Assembly: GCA_024349765.1 (NCBI GenBank)
Contig: AP026073.1
Location: 6,944,001 to 7,008,000 of the forward strand
Reading direction: 5' to 3'
DNA: 64,000 nt
Source: Streptomyces nigrescens
GTDB taxonomy: Bacteria > Actinomycetota > Actinomycetes > Streptomycetales > Streptomycetaceae
The translations under genes were made by a program, and so were the position numbers. Each line of letters starts with the position of its first letter. Positions within the stretch are counted from its first letter, which is position 1. Shown here in pieces: positions 16,688-24,060 of this stretch. Below the pieces are notes generated by a model. The model saw only the letters and a list, made by a program, of their open reading frames with translations, did no database searches and was not told the DNA's origin.

Positions 16688-18541
16688 TTGAGTACGGGAC
16701 CCGGAGCACACTCCGCCCCCGCACCGAACTCCTACGACAACGCGGTTCACGGTGACGCGACTTACGGCGACACCGTTCACGACGACACGGTTCGCGGTGA
16801 CGCCGTTCACGGCGACGCGAACCCGGACACCGCGATACCGGTCCACTCCACTTCGGCCGATGTGACCGCACCCGATGTGACCACGCCTGATGCGACTGCA
16901 CCCGATGCGACCACGCCTGAGGTGACCAGGGCCGACGCGGCCGGGGGCGACGCGGCCAAGGCTGCCTCGCGCATCCGGGCCCGTGGCGGGCGTATCGCTG
17001 CCCCCGCCGCTGCCCCCGCCGCTGCCGCTCCTGCTGCCCCGAGTGGTACCGCAGGCCCGGGCCCGGCCGCCGCCGGTACGGACACGGCCGGTACCGCCGC
17101 GGTGAACAGCTCCCTCGGCGCCCCTGCCGCCACCGGTGCTCGTGCCTCCAGTGGTGCTCATGCCTCCAGTGGTGCCCGTGTCGCCCCCGGCGCCCGTACA
17201 GCCAACGGTCCCGCTGCCGCACCGCGCACGGAAACACCGCGTAAGGGCACGTTCAGCTCTCTCCGGATTCGTAACTACCGTCTGTTCGCCACCGGGCAGA
17301 TGGTGTCCAACACCGGTACCTGGATGCAGCGCATCGCCCAGGACTGGCTGGTGCTCAGCCTGACCGGCTCCTCCGCCGCGGTCGGTATCACCACCGCGCT
17401 GCAGTTCCTGCCGATGCTGCTGTTCGGCCTCTACGGCGGGGTGATCGCCGACCGCTTCGCCAAGCGCAAGCTGCTGCTGCTCACCCAGTCCGCGATGGGC
17501 CTCACCGGCCTCGCCCTCGCCGCGCTCACGCTCACCGGGCACGTCCAGGTGTGGCACGTCTACCTGGTCGCCTTCCTGCTCGGCCTGGTCACCGTCGTCG
17601 ACAACCCGGCCCGCCAGGCGTTCGTCTCCGAGATGGTCGGCCAGGACGAACTGCGCAACGCCGTCAGCCTCAACTCCGCCAACTTCCAGTCCGCGCGCCT
17701 GATCGGCCCGGCCGTCGCCGGTGTCCTGATCACCGCCTTCGGCAGCGGCTGGGCCTTCCTCCTCAACGGCCTGTCCTTCGTGGCGCCGGTCGCCGGTCTC
17801 CTGATGATGCGGACCGCCGAACTCCACAAGGTCGACCGCGTCCCGCGCAGCAAGGGCCAACTGCGCGAGGGCCTGCGTTATGTGTCCGGCCGCCCCGACC
17901 TGATCTGGCCCATCGTCCTGGTCGGGTTCATCGGCACCTTCGGCTTCAACTTCCCGATCTGGCTGACCGCGTTCGTCTATCACGTCTTCCACCAGGGCGC
18001 CGGTACGTACGCCCTGTTCAACGGCCTGATGGCGGCCGGCTCGCTGATCGGCGCGCTGCTCGCGGCCCGCCGTGGCAGCTCGCGGCTGCGACTCCTGGTG
18101 GGCGCGGCGCTACTCTTCGGCCTCCTGGAGGTCACCGCCGCGCTCGCCCCGTCGTTCTGGGTCTTCGCGGCGCTGCTCGCCCCGATCGGCATGGTCGGCC
18201 TGACGATCAACGTCACCGCCAACTCCAGCGTCCAGATGGCCACCGATCCGCTGATGCGGGGCCGGGTGATGAGCCTGTTCATGATGGTCTTCATGGGCGG
18301 CACCCCGCTGGGCGCCCCGATCGTCGGCTGGGTCACCGACGCCTTCGGCGCCCGGATCGGCTTCCTGGCCGGCGGGCTGATCTCCATGGCGGCCGCGGCC
18401 CTGATCGGCCTGATCCTCGCCCGGGTCGGCGGCCTCCGCCTCAAGATCGACCTGCGCCCCGGCCACCCGCACGTCAGGTTCGTCCCCCGGGTCCCCGGCA
18501 GTACGCGGTCCGAGGAGCAGGAATTGGCTCCGGCGGCGTAG
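16688..18541 (+). CDS. MFS transporter with a ~190-residue repetitive N-terminal extension
   Basis: Protein of 617 residues from a TTG start at 16688 preceded by GAGGAGG. The transport domain begins only near residue 190 (SLRIRNYRLFATGQMVSNTG) and has 12 hydrophobic helices with the MFS loop GGVIADRFAKRK; it belongs to the DHA3/enterobactin-exporter-like group often paired with MarR. The N-terminal tail is hydrophilic and repetitive: six VHGDA-like pentads, then five TAPDV-like pentads, then Ala/Pro and SSGA-rich runs. Usual length for the family is ~420-430. Probably a multidrug or metabolite exporter controlled by the upstream MarR; the tail has no recognised function. Confidence 0.88.
   Translation: MSTGPGAHSAPAPNSYDNAVHGDATYGDTVHDDTVRGDAVHGDANPDTAIPVHSTSADVTAPDVTTPDATAPDATTPEVTRADAAGGDAAKAASRIRARGGRIAAPAAAPAAAAPAAPSGTAGPGPAAAGTDTAGTAAVNSSLGAPAATGARASSGAHASSGARVAPGARTANGPAAAPRTETPRKGTFSSLRIRNYRLFATGQMVSNTGTWMQRIAQDWLVLSLTGSSAAVGITTALQFLPMLLFGLYGGVIADRFAKRKLLLLTQSAMGLTGLALAALTLTGHVQVWHVYLVAFLLGLVTVVDNPARQAFVSEMVGQDELRNAVSLNSANFQSARLIGPAVAGVLITAFGSGWAFLLNGLSFVAPVAGLLMMRTAELHKVDRVPRSKGQLREGLRYVSGRPDLIWPIVLVGFIGTFGFNFPIWLTAFVYHVFHQGAGTYALFNGLMAAGSLIGALLAARRGSSRLRLLVGAALLFGLLEVTAALAPSFWVFAALLAPIGMVGLTINVTANSSVQMATDPLMRGRVMSLFMMVFMGGTPLGAPIVGWVTDAFGARIGFLAGGLISMAAAALIGLILARVGGLRLKIDLRPGHPHVRFVPRVPGSTRSEEQELAPAA
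16745..16935 (+). repeat. two in-frame 15-bp minisatellites in the MFS gene
   Basis: First array 16745-16834: six 15-bp units like GTTCACGGCGACGCG, each encoding a VHGDA-type pentad. Second array 16861-16935: five 15-bp units like TGTGACCACGCCTGA encoding TTPDA-type pentads. Unit length keeps the reading frame. Confidence 0.9.
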
Positions 18542-18734
18542 GCACGCGGCGTAGCGGGCGGCGGCGTACGGCGGCTCGGCTGGCTCGTCGAGCCGAGCCA
18601 CCGAGCCACCGAGCGGCCGGCGGTCGGTGGCTCGGCTGGTGGTCGGGCGGTCTGCCGGTCAGCTCGGCGACGGGCCGGAGGCGGCTTCCCTGCAGCCGTG
18701 GAGGTCGATGTGCACCGCGTCCTCGCCCCGGCTC

Positions 18735-18855
18735 GGCCTCTCCAGGACCCGGCTCGACCTCTCCAGCTCGATCTCCCCGACGTGGCATCTCCGACGGGGC
18801 ATCTCCGGCTCGGCATCTCCCCCTTGGCATCTCCCGCTTGGCATCTCCGGCTTGC
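18735..18855. repeat. 14-bp tandem repeat in a 344-bp gene-free stretch
   Basis: GGCATCTCC recurs at 18784, 18798, 18812, 18826 and 18840, an exact 14-bp period (unit like GGCATCTCCGGCTC). Degenerate copies (CTCGACCTCTCCAG-like) extend upstream to about 18735. The surrounding region 18542-18885, between two convergent genes, otherwise shows only short GCCGAGCCACC repeats and no coding sequence. Confidence 0.85.
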
Positions 18856-18885
18856 TCCCGGCCCGGCCTTCCCGCCCTCAGGGCG

Positions 18886-19596
18886 TCAGGGCGTGGTGCG
18901 GCGCTGGTCGTCGCTGGTTTGGCGGAGGCGGTCGGTGTGGCGGGTGAGGTCGTCGATGCGGGCGGCGAGTTGGGGGTGGCGGTGCCGGAGGTGGGGGCGG
19001 GTGGCGGTGAGTGGGGCGATGAGCCGGGCGGCGTCGTCGTCGCCGAGGGCCTGGCCGAGTTCTTCGAGGGGCGTGCGGGCGGCGGTGGGCAGGTCGGTCA
19101 GGGCGGTGATCTGGCCGGCGAGGCGGCGCAGTTCGGCGGCGTTGCGACGGGCCCAGGCGGTGACGCTGCGGTCGGCGGCGCGGCGGTCGCGGGTGGCCTT
19201 GACGCGTTGCTCGCCGGTGGTGCCGGCGGCGCCGGGGCGGAGCCGCAGATAGCGGCGTTCGGCGGCCTGGCGGCTGGCCACCCCGAGCGGTTCGGCCAGG
19301 TCGGCCCAGCTGGCGCCGGCCTCCCGGGCGGTCTCGATCAGCCCCGTCTCCCACGTCGCGAGCCGCTCACGTACCTCCCGCAACAACAGCAGCGAGGCCA
19401 GCACCTGCTCGACACGGCCGCTCTCCGCGGCTGACGGGGCGTCCCCCGCCGCCGGCACATGGTCCGGCTCGCCGGCCGGGGCCTCGGGCTCCTCCGTGCG
19501 GGCGCTGCGCAGGGCCTCGTCGATGGCGCGGAGCGCAGCCGTGGCGGCGGGGAAGGACGCGGGTACGGCGCTCCGGGGGTGTTCGTCTGCGGGCAC
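18886..19596 (-). CDS. helix-turn-helix-like regulator, possibly an HSP18-type transcriptional regulator
   Basis: A 236-residue soluble protein from GTG 19596 behind AAGGAG. The central segment GASWADLAEPLGVASRQAAE reads as an HTH, followed by RRYLRLRPG and the basic stretch TGEQRVKATRDRRAADRSV. Long helices surround it, and the C-terminus is His/Arg-rich. I recall Streptomyces proteins with this layout being annotated as regulators of small heat-shock genes, but no Hsp20 gene is nearby, so that name is tentative. Monocistronic. Confidence 0.65.
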   Translation of the reverse strand: MPADEHPRSAVPASFPAATAALRAIDEALRSARTEEPEAPAGEPDHVPAAGDAPSAAESGRVEQVLASLLLLREVRERLATWETGLIETAREAGASWADLAEPLGVASRQAAERRYLRLRPGAAGTTGEQRVKATRDRRAADRSVTAWARRNAAELRRLAGQITALTDLPTAARTPLEELGQALGDDDAARLIAPLTATRPHLRHRHPQLAARIDDLTRHTDRLRQTSDDQRRTTP

Positions 19597-19855
19597 GGGC
19601 CTCTCCTTCGCGACGTGTCGGCGACAAGACGCGGGACACCACGAGGTCGATACCCGTCTCGGGGCAAGACCTCAAGATGTCCGGACCTCGCACCGTCAAC
19701 TCGCCGATGACGTCCTATGTGTCATCCACCCGATGACACGTTACCGCGGGAGTCAGGTGAAGCGCTCGGCGGAGGGCGGGAGCCGGTCGGTTCCGGTCGG
19801 TTCCGGTCGGTTCCGGGCACGGCCGTACGGGGTCCGGCTGCGCCACACTGACCGC

Positions 19856-20422
19856 ATGAGACTCTTCGCCGCCGTCCTGCCGCCCGCCGCCGTGCTCGAC
19901 GAACTCGCCGCCGAGGTGGCGCTGCTGAAGAAGCTTCCCGCGGCCGAGCGTCTGCGCTGGAGCGCACGGGACGGCTGGCACTTCACTCTCGCCTTCTACG
20001 GCGAGGTCCCCGAGGACACCGTGCCCGAGTTGCGGGAACGGCTGGGCCGGGCGGCCCACCGCCGGGATCCGTACGAGCTGCGGATCGCCGGCGGTGGCCG
20101 GTTCGCGGACCGGGTGGTGTGGGCCGGCGCGGACGGCGACCGTCCCGCCATGCGCAAGCTTGCCGACTCGGCGGCGGCCGCGGGCCGGCGGGCGGGCCTC
20201 GAGGTGGACGAGCACCGCCCCTACACCCCGCACCTCACCCTCGCCCGGAACCGCGTCGGCCATCTGAAGCTCGCCCCGTACGCGGCCGCCCTGAAGGAAT
20301 TCAGCGGCCGCTCCTGGACGGTCGGGACGCTCTCCCTGATGCGCAGCCATCCGCCGGCCCCCGGTACGGCCGGAGCGCAGTCCCACTACGAAGAGATCGC
20401 GTCCTGGCCGCTGGGCGAGTGA
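19856..20422 (+). CDS. thpR: RNA 2',3'-cyclic phosphodiesterase
   Basis: A 188-residue member of the 2H phosphoesterase (LigT/ThpR) family: opening MRLFAAVLPP and two catalytic HxT motifs, HFTLAF (His ~42) and HLTLAR (His ~126), at the expected spacing. It hydrolyses 2',3'-cyclic phosphates on RNA ends; the historical ligase activity is weak. The ATG at 19856 gives the standard length; the open frame upstream is non-homologous and contains GGTTCCGGTC triplicate repeats (19788-19816). No ribosome site is evident. Confidence 0.88.
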   Translation: MRLFAAVLPPAAVLDELAAEVALLKKLPAAERLRWSARDGWHFTLAFYGEVPEDTVPELRERLGRAAHRRDPYELRIAGGGRFADRVVWAGADGDRPAMRKLADSAAAAGRRAGLEVDEHRPYTPHLTLARNRVGHLKLAPYAAALKEFSGRSWTVGTLSLMRSHPPAPGTAGAQSHYEEIASWPLGE

Positions 20423-20455
20423 GGAGAGCGGGCGGTCCGGCCCGGTGAAATGTTC

Positions 20456-20489
20456 GGGTCCACCCCGGTTACGCTCAGGGGGTGGACCC
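20456..20489 (+). terminator. hairpin after thpR overlapping a small ORF start
   Basis: Perfect 11-bp stem (GGGTCCACCCC / GGGGTGGACCC) with a 12-nt loop, 34 bp after the thpR stop. Its right arm contains the GTG start of the 28-codon ORF at 20482, so it may be a terminator, a translational control element, or both. Confidence 0.5.
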
Positions 20490-20568
20490 GAAGACCCGTA
20501 ACCGCATCATGTCCGGCCTGCTCGCCGTGCTGCTCATCGTCGTGATCGTGGCGGCAGCGCTGCGCTGA
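20482..20568 (+). CDS. very small membrane peptide (28 aa)
   Basis: Encodes MDPKTRNRIMSGLLAVLLIV then VIVAAALR: a basic N-terminus and a single hydrophobic helix, reading from GTG 20482. I recognise near-identical tiny proteins in other streptomycete genomes, which supports it being real. The start codon is buried in an 11-bp hairpin stem and the ribosome site is only a G-run. Function unknown. Confidence 0.5.
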   Translation: MDPKTRNRIMSGLLAVLLIVVIVAAALR

Positions 20569-20650
20569 CGCCCACCCGTGCGCGGCTGACGGGCCGCGGA
20601 TCAGGAGTCGCGGTCACGTCCGCGGGCACGGCTTACGAGCGAACCGGGGT

Positions 20651-21649
20651 TCACCAGGCGAACGCCTCCGGGGACGGCCCGGGGCCGGGGAAGATCTCGT
20701 CCAGCGAGGCGAGCAGCTCGTCCGGCAGCTCCAGGTCGATGGCGCGCAGCGCGGAGGCGAGCTGTCCGGCGGTGCGCGGGCCGACGATCGGGCCGGTGAC
20801 GCCGGGCCGGGTCAGCAGCCAGGCCAGGGCGACCTCGCCGGGCTCCAGGCCGTGCTTGTCGAGCAGGTCCTCGTAGGACTGGATCTGCGCGCGGACCTTC
20901 GGGTCGGCGAGCGAGTCGGCCGAGCGGCCGGAGACCGACCGGGCGCCGCCGCCCTCGCGCTCCTTGCGGAGTGCGCCGCCCAGCAGCCCGCCGTGCAGCG
21001 GGGACCAGGGGATGACGCCCAGGCCGTAGCCCTGTGCGGCCGGGATGACCTCCATCTCGGCGCGCCGCTCGAAGAGGTTGTAGAGGCACTGCTCGCTGAC
21101 CAGCCCGTACGAACCGCGGCGCGCGGCCGTCTCGTTGGCGCGGGCGATGTGCCAGCCGGCGTGGTTGGAGGAGCCGGCGTAGAGGATCTTGCCCTGCTGG
21201 ACGAGGACGTCGATGGCCTGCCAGATCTCGTCCCAGGGGGTGTCCCGGTCGACGTGGTGGAACTGGTAGAGGTCGATGTAGTCGGTGCCCAGCCGCTTGA
21301 GGCTGGCGTCCATCGCGCGCCGGATGTTGACGGCGGAGAGCTTGTCGTGGTTGGGCCAGGCCGCCTCGCCGTCCGGGGCCATGTTCGCGTAGACCTTGGT
21401 GGCCAGCACGGTCTTGTCGCGCCGGCCGCCGCCCTTGGCGAACCACGAGCCGACGATCTCCTCGGTGCGGCCCTTGTTGTCGCCCCAGCCGTAGACGTTG
21501 GCGGTGTCGAAGAAGTTGACGCCCGCGCTGAGCGCCGCGTCCATGATCGTGTGGCTGTCGGCCTCGTCCGTCTGCGGGCCGAAGTTCATCGTCCCGAGGA
21601 CGAGTCGACTGACCTTGAGTCCGGTGCGTCCGAGCTGCGTGTACTTCAT
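20651..21649 (-). CDS. aldo/keto reductase
   Basis: NADPH-dependent carbonyl reductase of 332 residues with a (beta/alpha)8 barrel. The catalytic tetrad is readable: Asp in NFFDTANVYG (with the Tyr a few residues on), Lys in LATKVYANM, and His in LYQFHHVDRDTPW. C-terminal NADPH-binding region GPIVGPRTAGQLASAL. Belongs to the YhdN/AKR12-like group common in actinomycetes. Starts MKYTQLGRTGLKVSRLVLGT at 21649. It stands alone between thpR and a large palindromic intergenic element. Physiological substrate unknown. Confidence 0.93.
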   Translation of the reverse strand: MKYTQLGRTGLKVSRLVLGTMNFGPQTDEADSHTIMDAALSAGVNFFDTANVYGWGDNKGRTEEIVGSWFAKGGGRRDKTVLATKVYANMAPDGEAAWPNHDKLSAVNIRRAMDASLKRLGTDYIDLYQFHHVDRDTPWDEIWQAIDVLVQQGKILYAGSSNHAGWHIARANETAARRGSYGLVSEQCLYNLFERRAEMEVIPAAQGYGLGVIPWSPLHGGLLGGALRKEREGGGARSVSGRSADSLADPKVRAQIQSYEDLLDKHGLEPGEVALAWLLTRPGVTGPIVGPRTAGQLASALRAIDLELPDELLASLDEIFPGPGPSPEAFAW

Positions 21650-21706
21650 GGTCGTTCAGCCAACGCCTTTAAGTGCGCTCTAAGCAAGGGGCGTTGCCCG
21701 GTGTCG

Positions 21707-22203
21707 CCCACGTACCTGTCTGCGGCGCCGCGGGTCGTCTCGCCGTTGCGCGCTTTGCGGCGCCTCCCACGTACCCGTCTGTCCCGCCGCGGTTGTTCTC
21801 GCCGTTGCGCCTGCGGCGGGCCAGGTGGGTTGTTGGGTGCGGTGACGGGCCTCCGGGGCCGGTTGTGTGGACTGCTGACGCTTTACGTCCACACAACCGG
21901 CCCCTCCGGCCCGTCCCCTCCCGTGAGAGGGAAAGTTAAGGACGGTGGGGGTGCAGGTAATGCCCACGAGCCCGCAGGCAACAGACCAGGCCCGCCCCCA
22001 ACCAGCTAAGAAACTCCCACTCACGGGAGGGGCTGGACCGGAGGACGAAGTCTGGAGGGCCGGCACCGCACCCGACACACAAACGCCCGCCGCCAGGCGC
22101 AACGGCGAACAAGCCCCGCGGCGGGACGGCCAGGTACGTACGGGGCGCCGCAAAGCGCGCAACGGCGAGCAACAACCGCGGCGGGACAGCCAGCTACGTG
22201 GGG
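21707..22203. repeat. ~500-bp imperfect palindromic intergenic element
   Basis: Four matched arm blocks in palindromic order. L1 (21707-21764) pairs with R1 (22144-22203), sharing 26 contiguous bases. L2 (21766-21822) pairs with R2 (22085-22143). GGGTGCGGTG-type block 3 lies near 21834-21853 and 22055-22075. CCCCTCCCGTGAG-type block 4 lies near 21915-21928 and 22019-22032. L1 and L2 are themselves direct repeats beginning CCCACGTACC. A separate hairpin is inserted in the left half. The right end stops 1 bp before the SGNH stop codon. No real gene lies within; the open frames here are by-products of the repeats. Confidence 0.85.
21844..21915. repeat. 29-bp-arm hairpin nested in the palindromic element
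   Basis: Arms 21844-21872 and 21887-21915 are inverted copies (8 matches, 4 mismatches, then 17 perfect matches including GGCCGGTTGTGTGGAC) around a 14-nt loop. It interrupts the alignment of the two halves of the larger palindrome, as if inserted later. Confidence 0.85.
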
Positions 22204-22204
22204 A

Positions 22205-22894
22205 TCAGCCGAGGGGCACCCGATACGTACCCCCGACCCCCCACCCCTGGTGCATCGCGTCGGCGAAGGACGACGCGAGGAGGTGTTCGCCCCGCTCGGA
22301 GGGGTGCGTGCCGTCGTAGGTGGCCAGGTCGATGTGCCAGCCCGGTGGTTCGGAGGCCAGCAGCAACGGTGAGGCGGGGGTGGACAGGTCGGCGACGGCC
22401 TTTGCCAGGAGCTCGTTGAAGTGTGCGCACTCCGCGCCGAACGCCGGGTCCGCCGCCGCCCGCACGTTGGGGATGACCGGCATCAGCACCGCCCGTAGGT
22501 GCGGCGCCGCGGCCCGGGCGCCGGCCACGAACTCGCGGACGTTCTCCGCGGTCTGGATGGCGTTCGTGTAGAAGCCGAGGTCTATCAGGCCGAGCGAGAC
22601 CAGCAGGGTGTCGGCGCGGTGGTGGCGGACCGTCTCGCCGATCACCGGCGCCATGTGCAGCCAGCCCTCGCCCCATCCGGCGAGGTGCCCGCGGGCGGAC
22701 TCGGGGAAGTCCGGGTCGCGGTAGGCGTGCGAGGTGGCGGCGTCCTCGGCCGGGTCGTGGAGCGTCCGGCGCGGCCCGACGATCCGGTACGGGCCGCCGA
22801 AGGAGGCGTTCAGGTGCTGCCACATCCGGTATCGCCAGGTGTAATCGCCGGCGCTCCCGATCGTCATCGAGTCGCCGACGAACATGATCCTCAT
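22205..22894 (-). CDS. SGNH/GDSL-type hydrolase with altered block III
   Basis: A 229-residue protein starting MRIMFVGDSMTIG. Block I carries the catalytic Ser (GDSMT), and block V DGTHPSERG supplies Asp and His. Block III, normally GxND, reads SLGLIDLGFYTN, so the oxyanion-hole Asn is replaced by Ile. No signal peptide, so presumably cytoplasmic, acting as an esterase/lipase-like hydrolase if active. ATG 22894 is chosen because GDS then sits at the usual distance from the N-terminus. The stop abuts the palindromic element. Confidence 0.82.
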   Translation of the reverse strand: MRIMFVGDSMTIGSAGDYTWRYRMWQHLNASFGGPYRIVGPRRTLHDPAEDAATSHAYRDPDFPESARGHLAGWGEGWLHMAPVIGETVRHHRADTLLVSLGLIDLGFYTNAIQTAENVREFVAGARAAAPHLRAVLMPVIPNVRAAADPAFGAECAHFNELLAKAVADLSTPASPLLLASEPPGWHIDLATYDGTHPSERGEHLLASSFADAMHQGWGVGGTYRVPLG

Positions 22895-23016
22895 CCGGCC
22901 ATGATGTCCGAGAACCCCTACTACCGGGTACGTGACGCTGGCCACGCCCGGTGCGCCCGGCCTGCCGCCGGCCTCCCGGGGCACGCGCCCGGCCCCGCGG
23001 ATGGCAGTCTGTGCCC

Positions 23017-24030
23017 ATGCGTTCGCTTCTGTGCGCGGCCGGTGCCGCGGGGGCCTTGTGGGTGGGGGCGGTGGCGGTGGTGCCGGCCGCCGCCGATGAG
23101 CCGGACGGCTTCACGATCGGCGATCCGCGGATCACCGAGTCCAGCGGCCTGGCCGCCAGCCGCGCGCACCCGGGCATCTACTGGACCCACAACGACAGCG
23201 ACGACGGCCCCTACGTCTACGCCGTGGACGGCAGAACGGGCCGCACTGTCGCCCGGATCACCCTGCGGGGCATCGGGGCGCCGCGTGACGTGGAGGCGAT
23301 CTCGCTCGGCCCGGACGGCGACCTCTACCTCGGTGACATCGGCGACAACCTCGGCGGCAGCTGGGACCACGTCTGGATCTACCGCTTCCCCGAGCCGAAG
23401 CGGCTGCGCGACGCCACGGTGACCGCGACCCAGTACACCGTGAAGTACGCGGACGGGCCACGGGACGCCGAGGCGCTGATGGTGCATCCCCGGACCGGCC
23501 GGGTCTACATCGCCAGCAAGAAGCAGGACGGCGGCGGCGCGCTCTACGAGGGGCCGCGGCAGCTCACCTCCTCCGGGGTCAACACGTTCCGGAAGGTCGC
23601 GCCGGCCGACCTGTGGGTGACGGACGGGGCGTTCTCGCCCGACGGCACCCGGCTGGTGCTGCGCGGTTACTTCGGTGCGCGGATCTTCCGCTGGGAGAAC
23701 GGCCGTCCCAAGGACCTCGGCAGCGTGGGCGTGCCGATGCAGCAGCAGGGCGAGTCGGTCACCTTCACCCCCGACGGGCGGACGCTGATGTACGGCTCGG
23801 AGGGCCGGGACAGCGATGTCACGCCGGTGGGCCTGAGCGGCGGCCAGCTGCCGGACTCGGCCCGGGCGGGTGACGGGGAGGACGGCGGGAACGCACCCAA
23901 CTCCCCCTCGGGCAAGGGGAGTTCGGATGGCAAGGACCTCAACCCCAGCTACGCCAAGGGTGCGCTGGTGCTCGCGGTGGCGACGGCTCTGGTCGTGGTG
24001 GTGCGCAGGTTGCTGCGGCGGCGCTCGTAG
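23017..24030 (+). CDS. secreted, membrane-anchored beta-propeller-like protein
   Basis: A 337-residue protein with a signal peptide (MRSLLCAAGAAGALWVGAV, cleavage probably near AAADEP) and a repetitive beta-rich ectodomain with blades such as GIYWTHNDSDDGPYVYAVD, DLYLGDIGDN and GAFSPDGTRLVLRG. A Gly/Ser/Asn-rich linker is followed by one C-terminal membrane helix (ALVLAVATALVVVVRRLL) ending RRRS. This resembles WD40/TolB-like streptomycete exoproteins; the ligand or reaction is unknown. The IS481 element begins 30 bp after its stop codon, so the gene itself is intact. Confidence 0.8.
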   Translation: MRSLLCAAGAAGALWVGAVAVVPAAADEPDGFTIGDPRITESSGLAASRAHPGIYWTHNDSDDGPYVYAVDGRTGRTVARITLRGIGAPRDVEAISLGPDGDLYLGDIGDNLGGSWDHVWIYRFPEPKRLRDATVTATQYTVKYADGPRDAEALMVHPRTGRVYIASKKQDGGGALYEGPRQLTSSGVNTFRKVAPADLWVTDGAFSPDGTRLVLRGYFGARIFRWENGRPKDLGSVGVPMQQQGESVTFTPDGRTLMYGSEGRDSDVTPVGLSGGQLPDSARAGDGEDGGNAPNSPSGKGSSDGKDLNPSYAKGALVLAVATALVVVVRRLLRRRS

Positions 24031-24054
24031 CAGGGGCGCGCCCGGCAGCGGCGT

Positions 24055-24060
24055 CCTAGG
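24055..24060. repeat. target-site duplication, left copy
   Basis: CCTAGG directly before the left IS end, matching the copy at 25140-25145. It fits the NCTAGN target preference reported for IS481. Confidence 0.9.

Noticed and set aside
19616-19700. Possible tRNA suggested by a GGTCGATACC stretch
   Set aside because: No acceptor stem or anticodon arm can be drawn around it; no other tRNA-like segment was seen in the window.
21945-22319. Open frames inside the palindromic element
   Set aside because: They are built from the repeat arms themselves (Arg/Gly/Asn runs), overlap one another on both strands, and cross into the SGNH gene.
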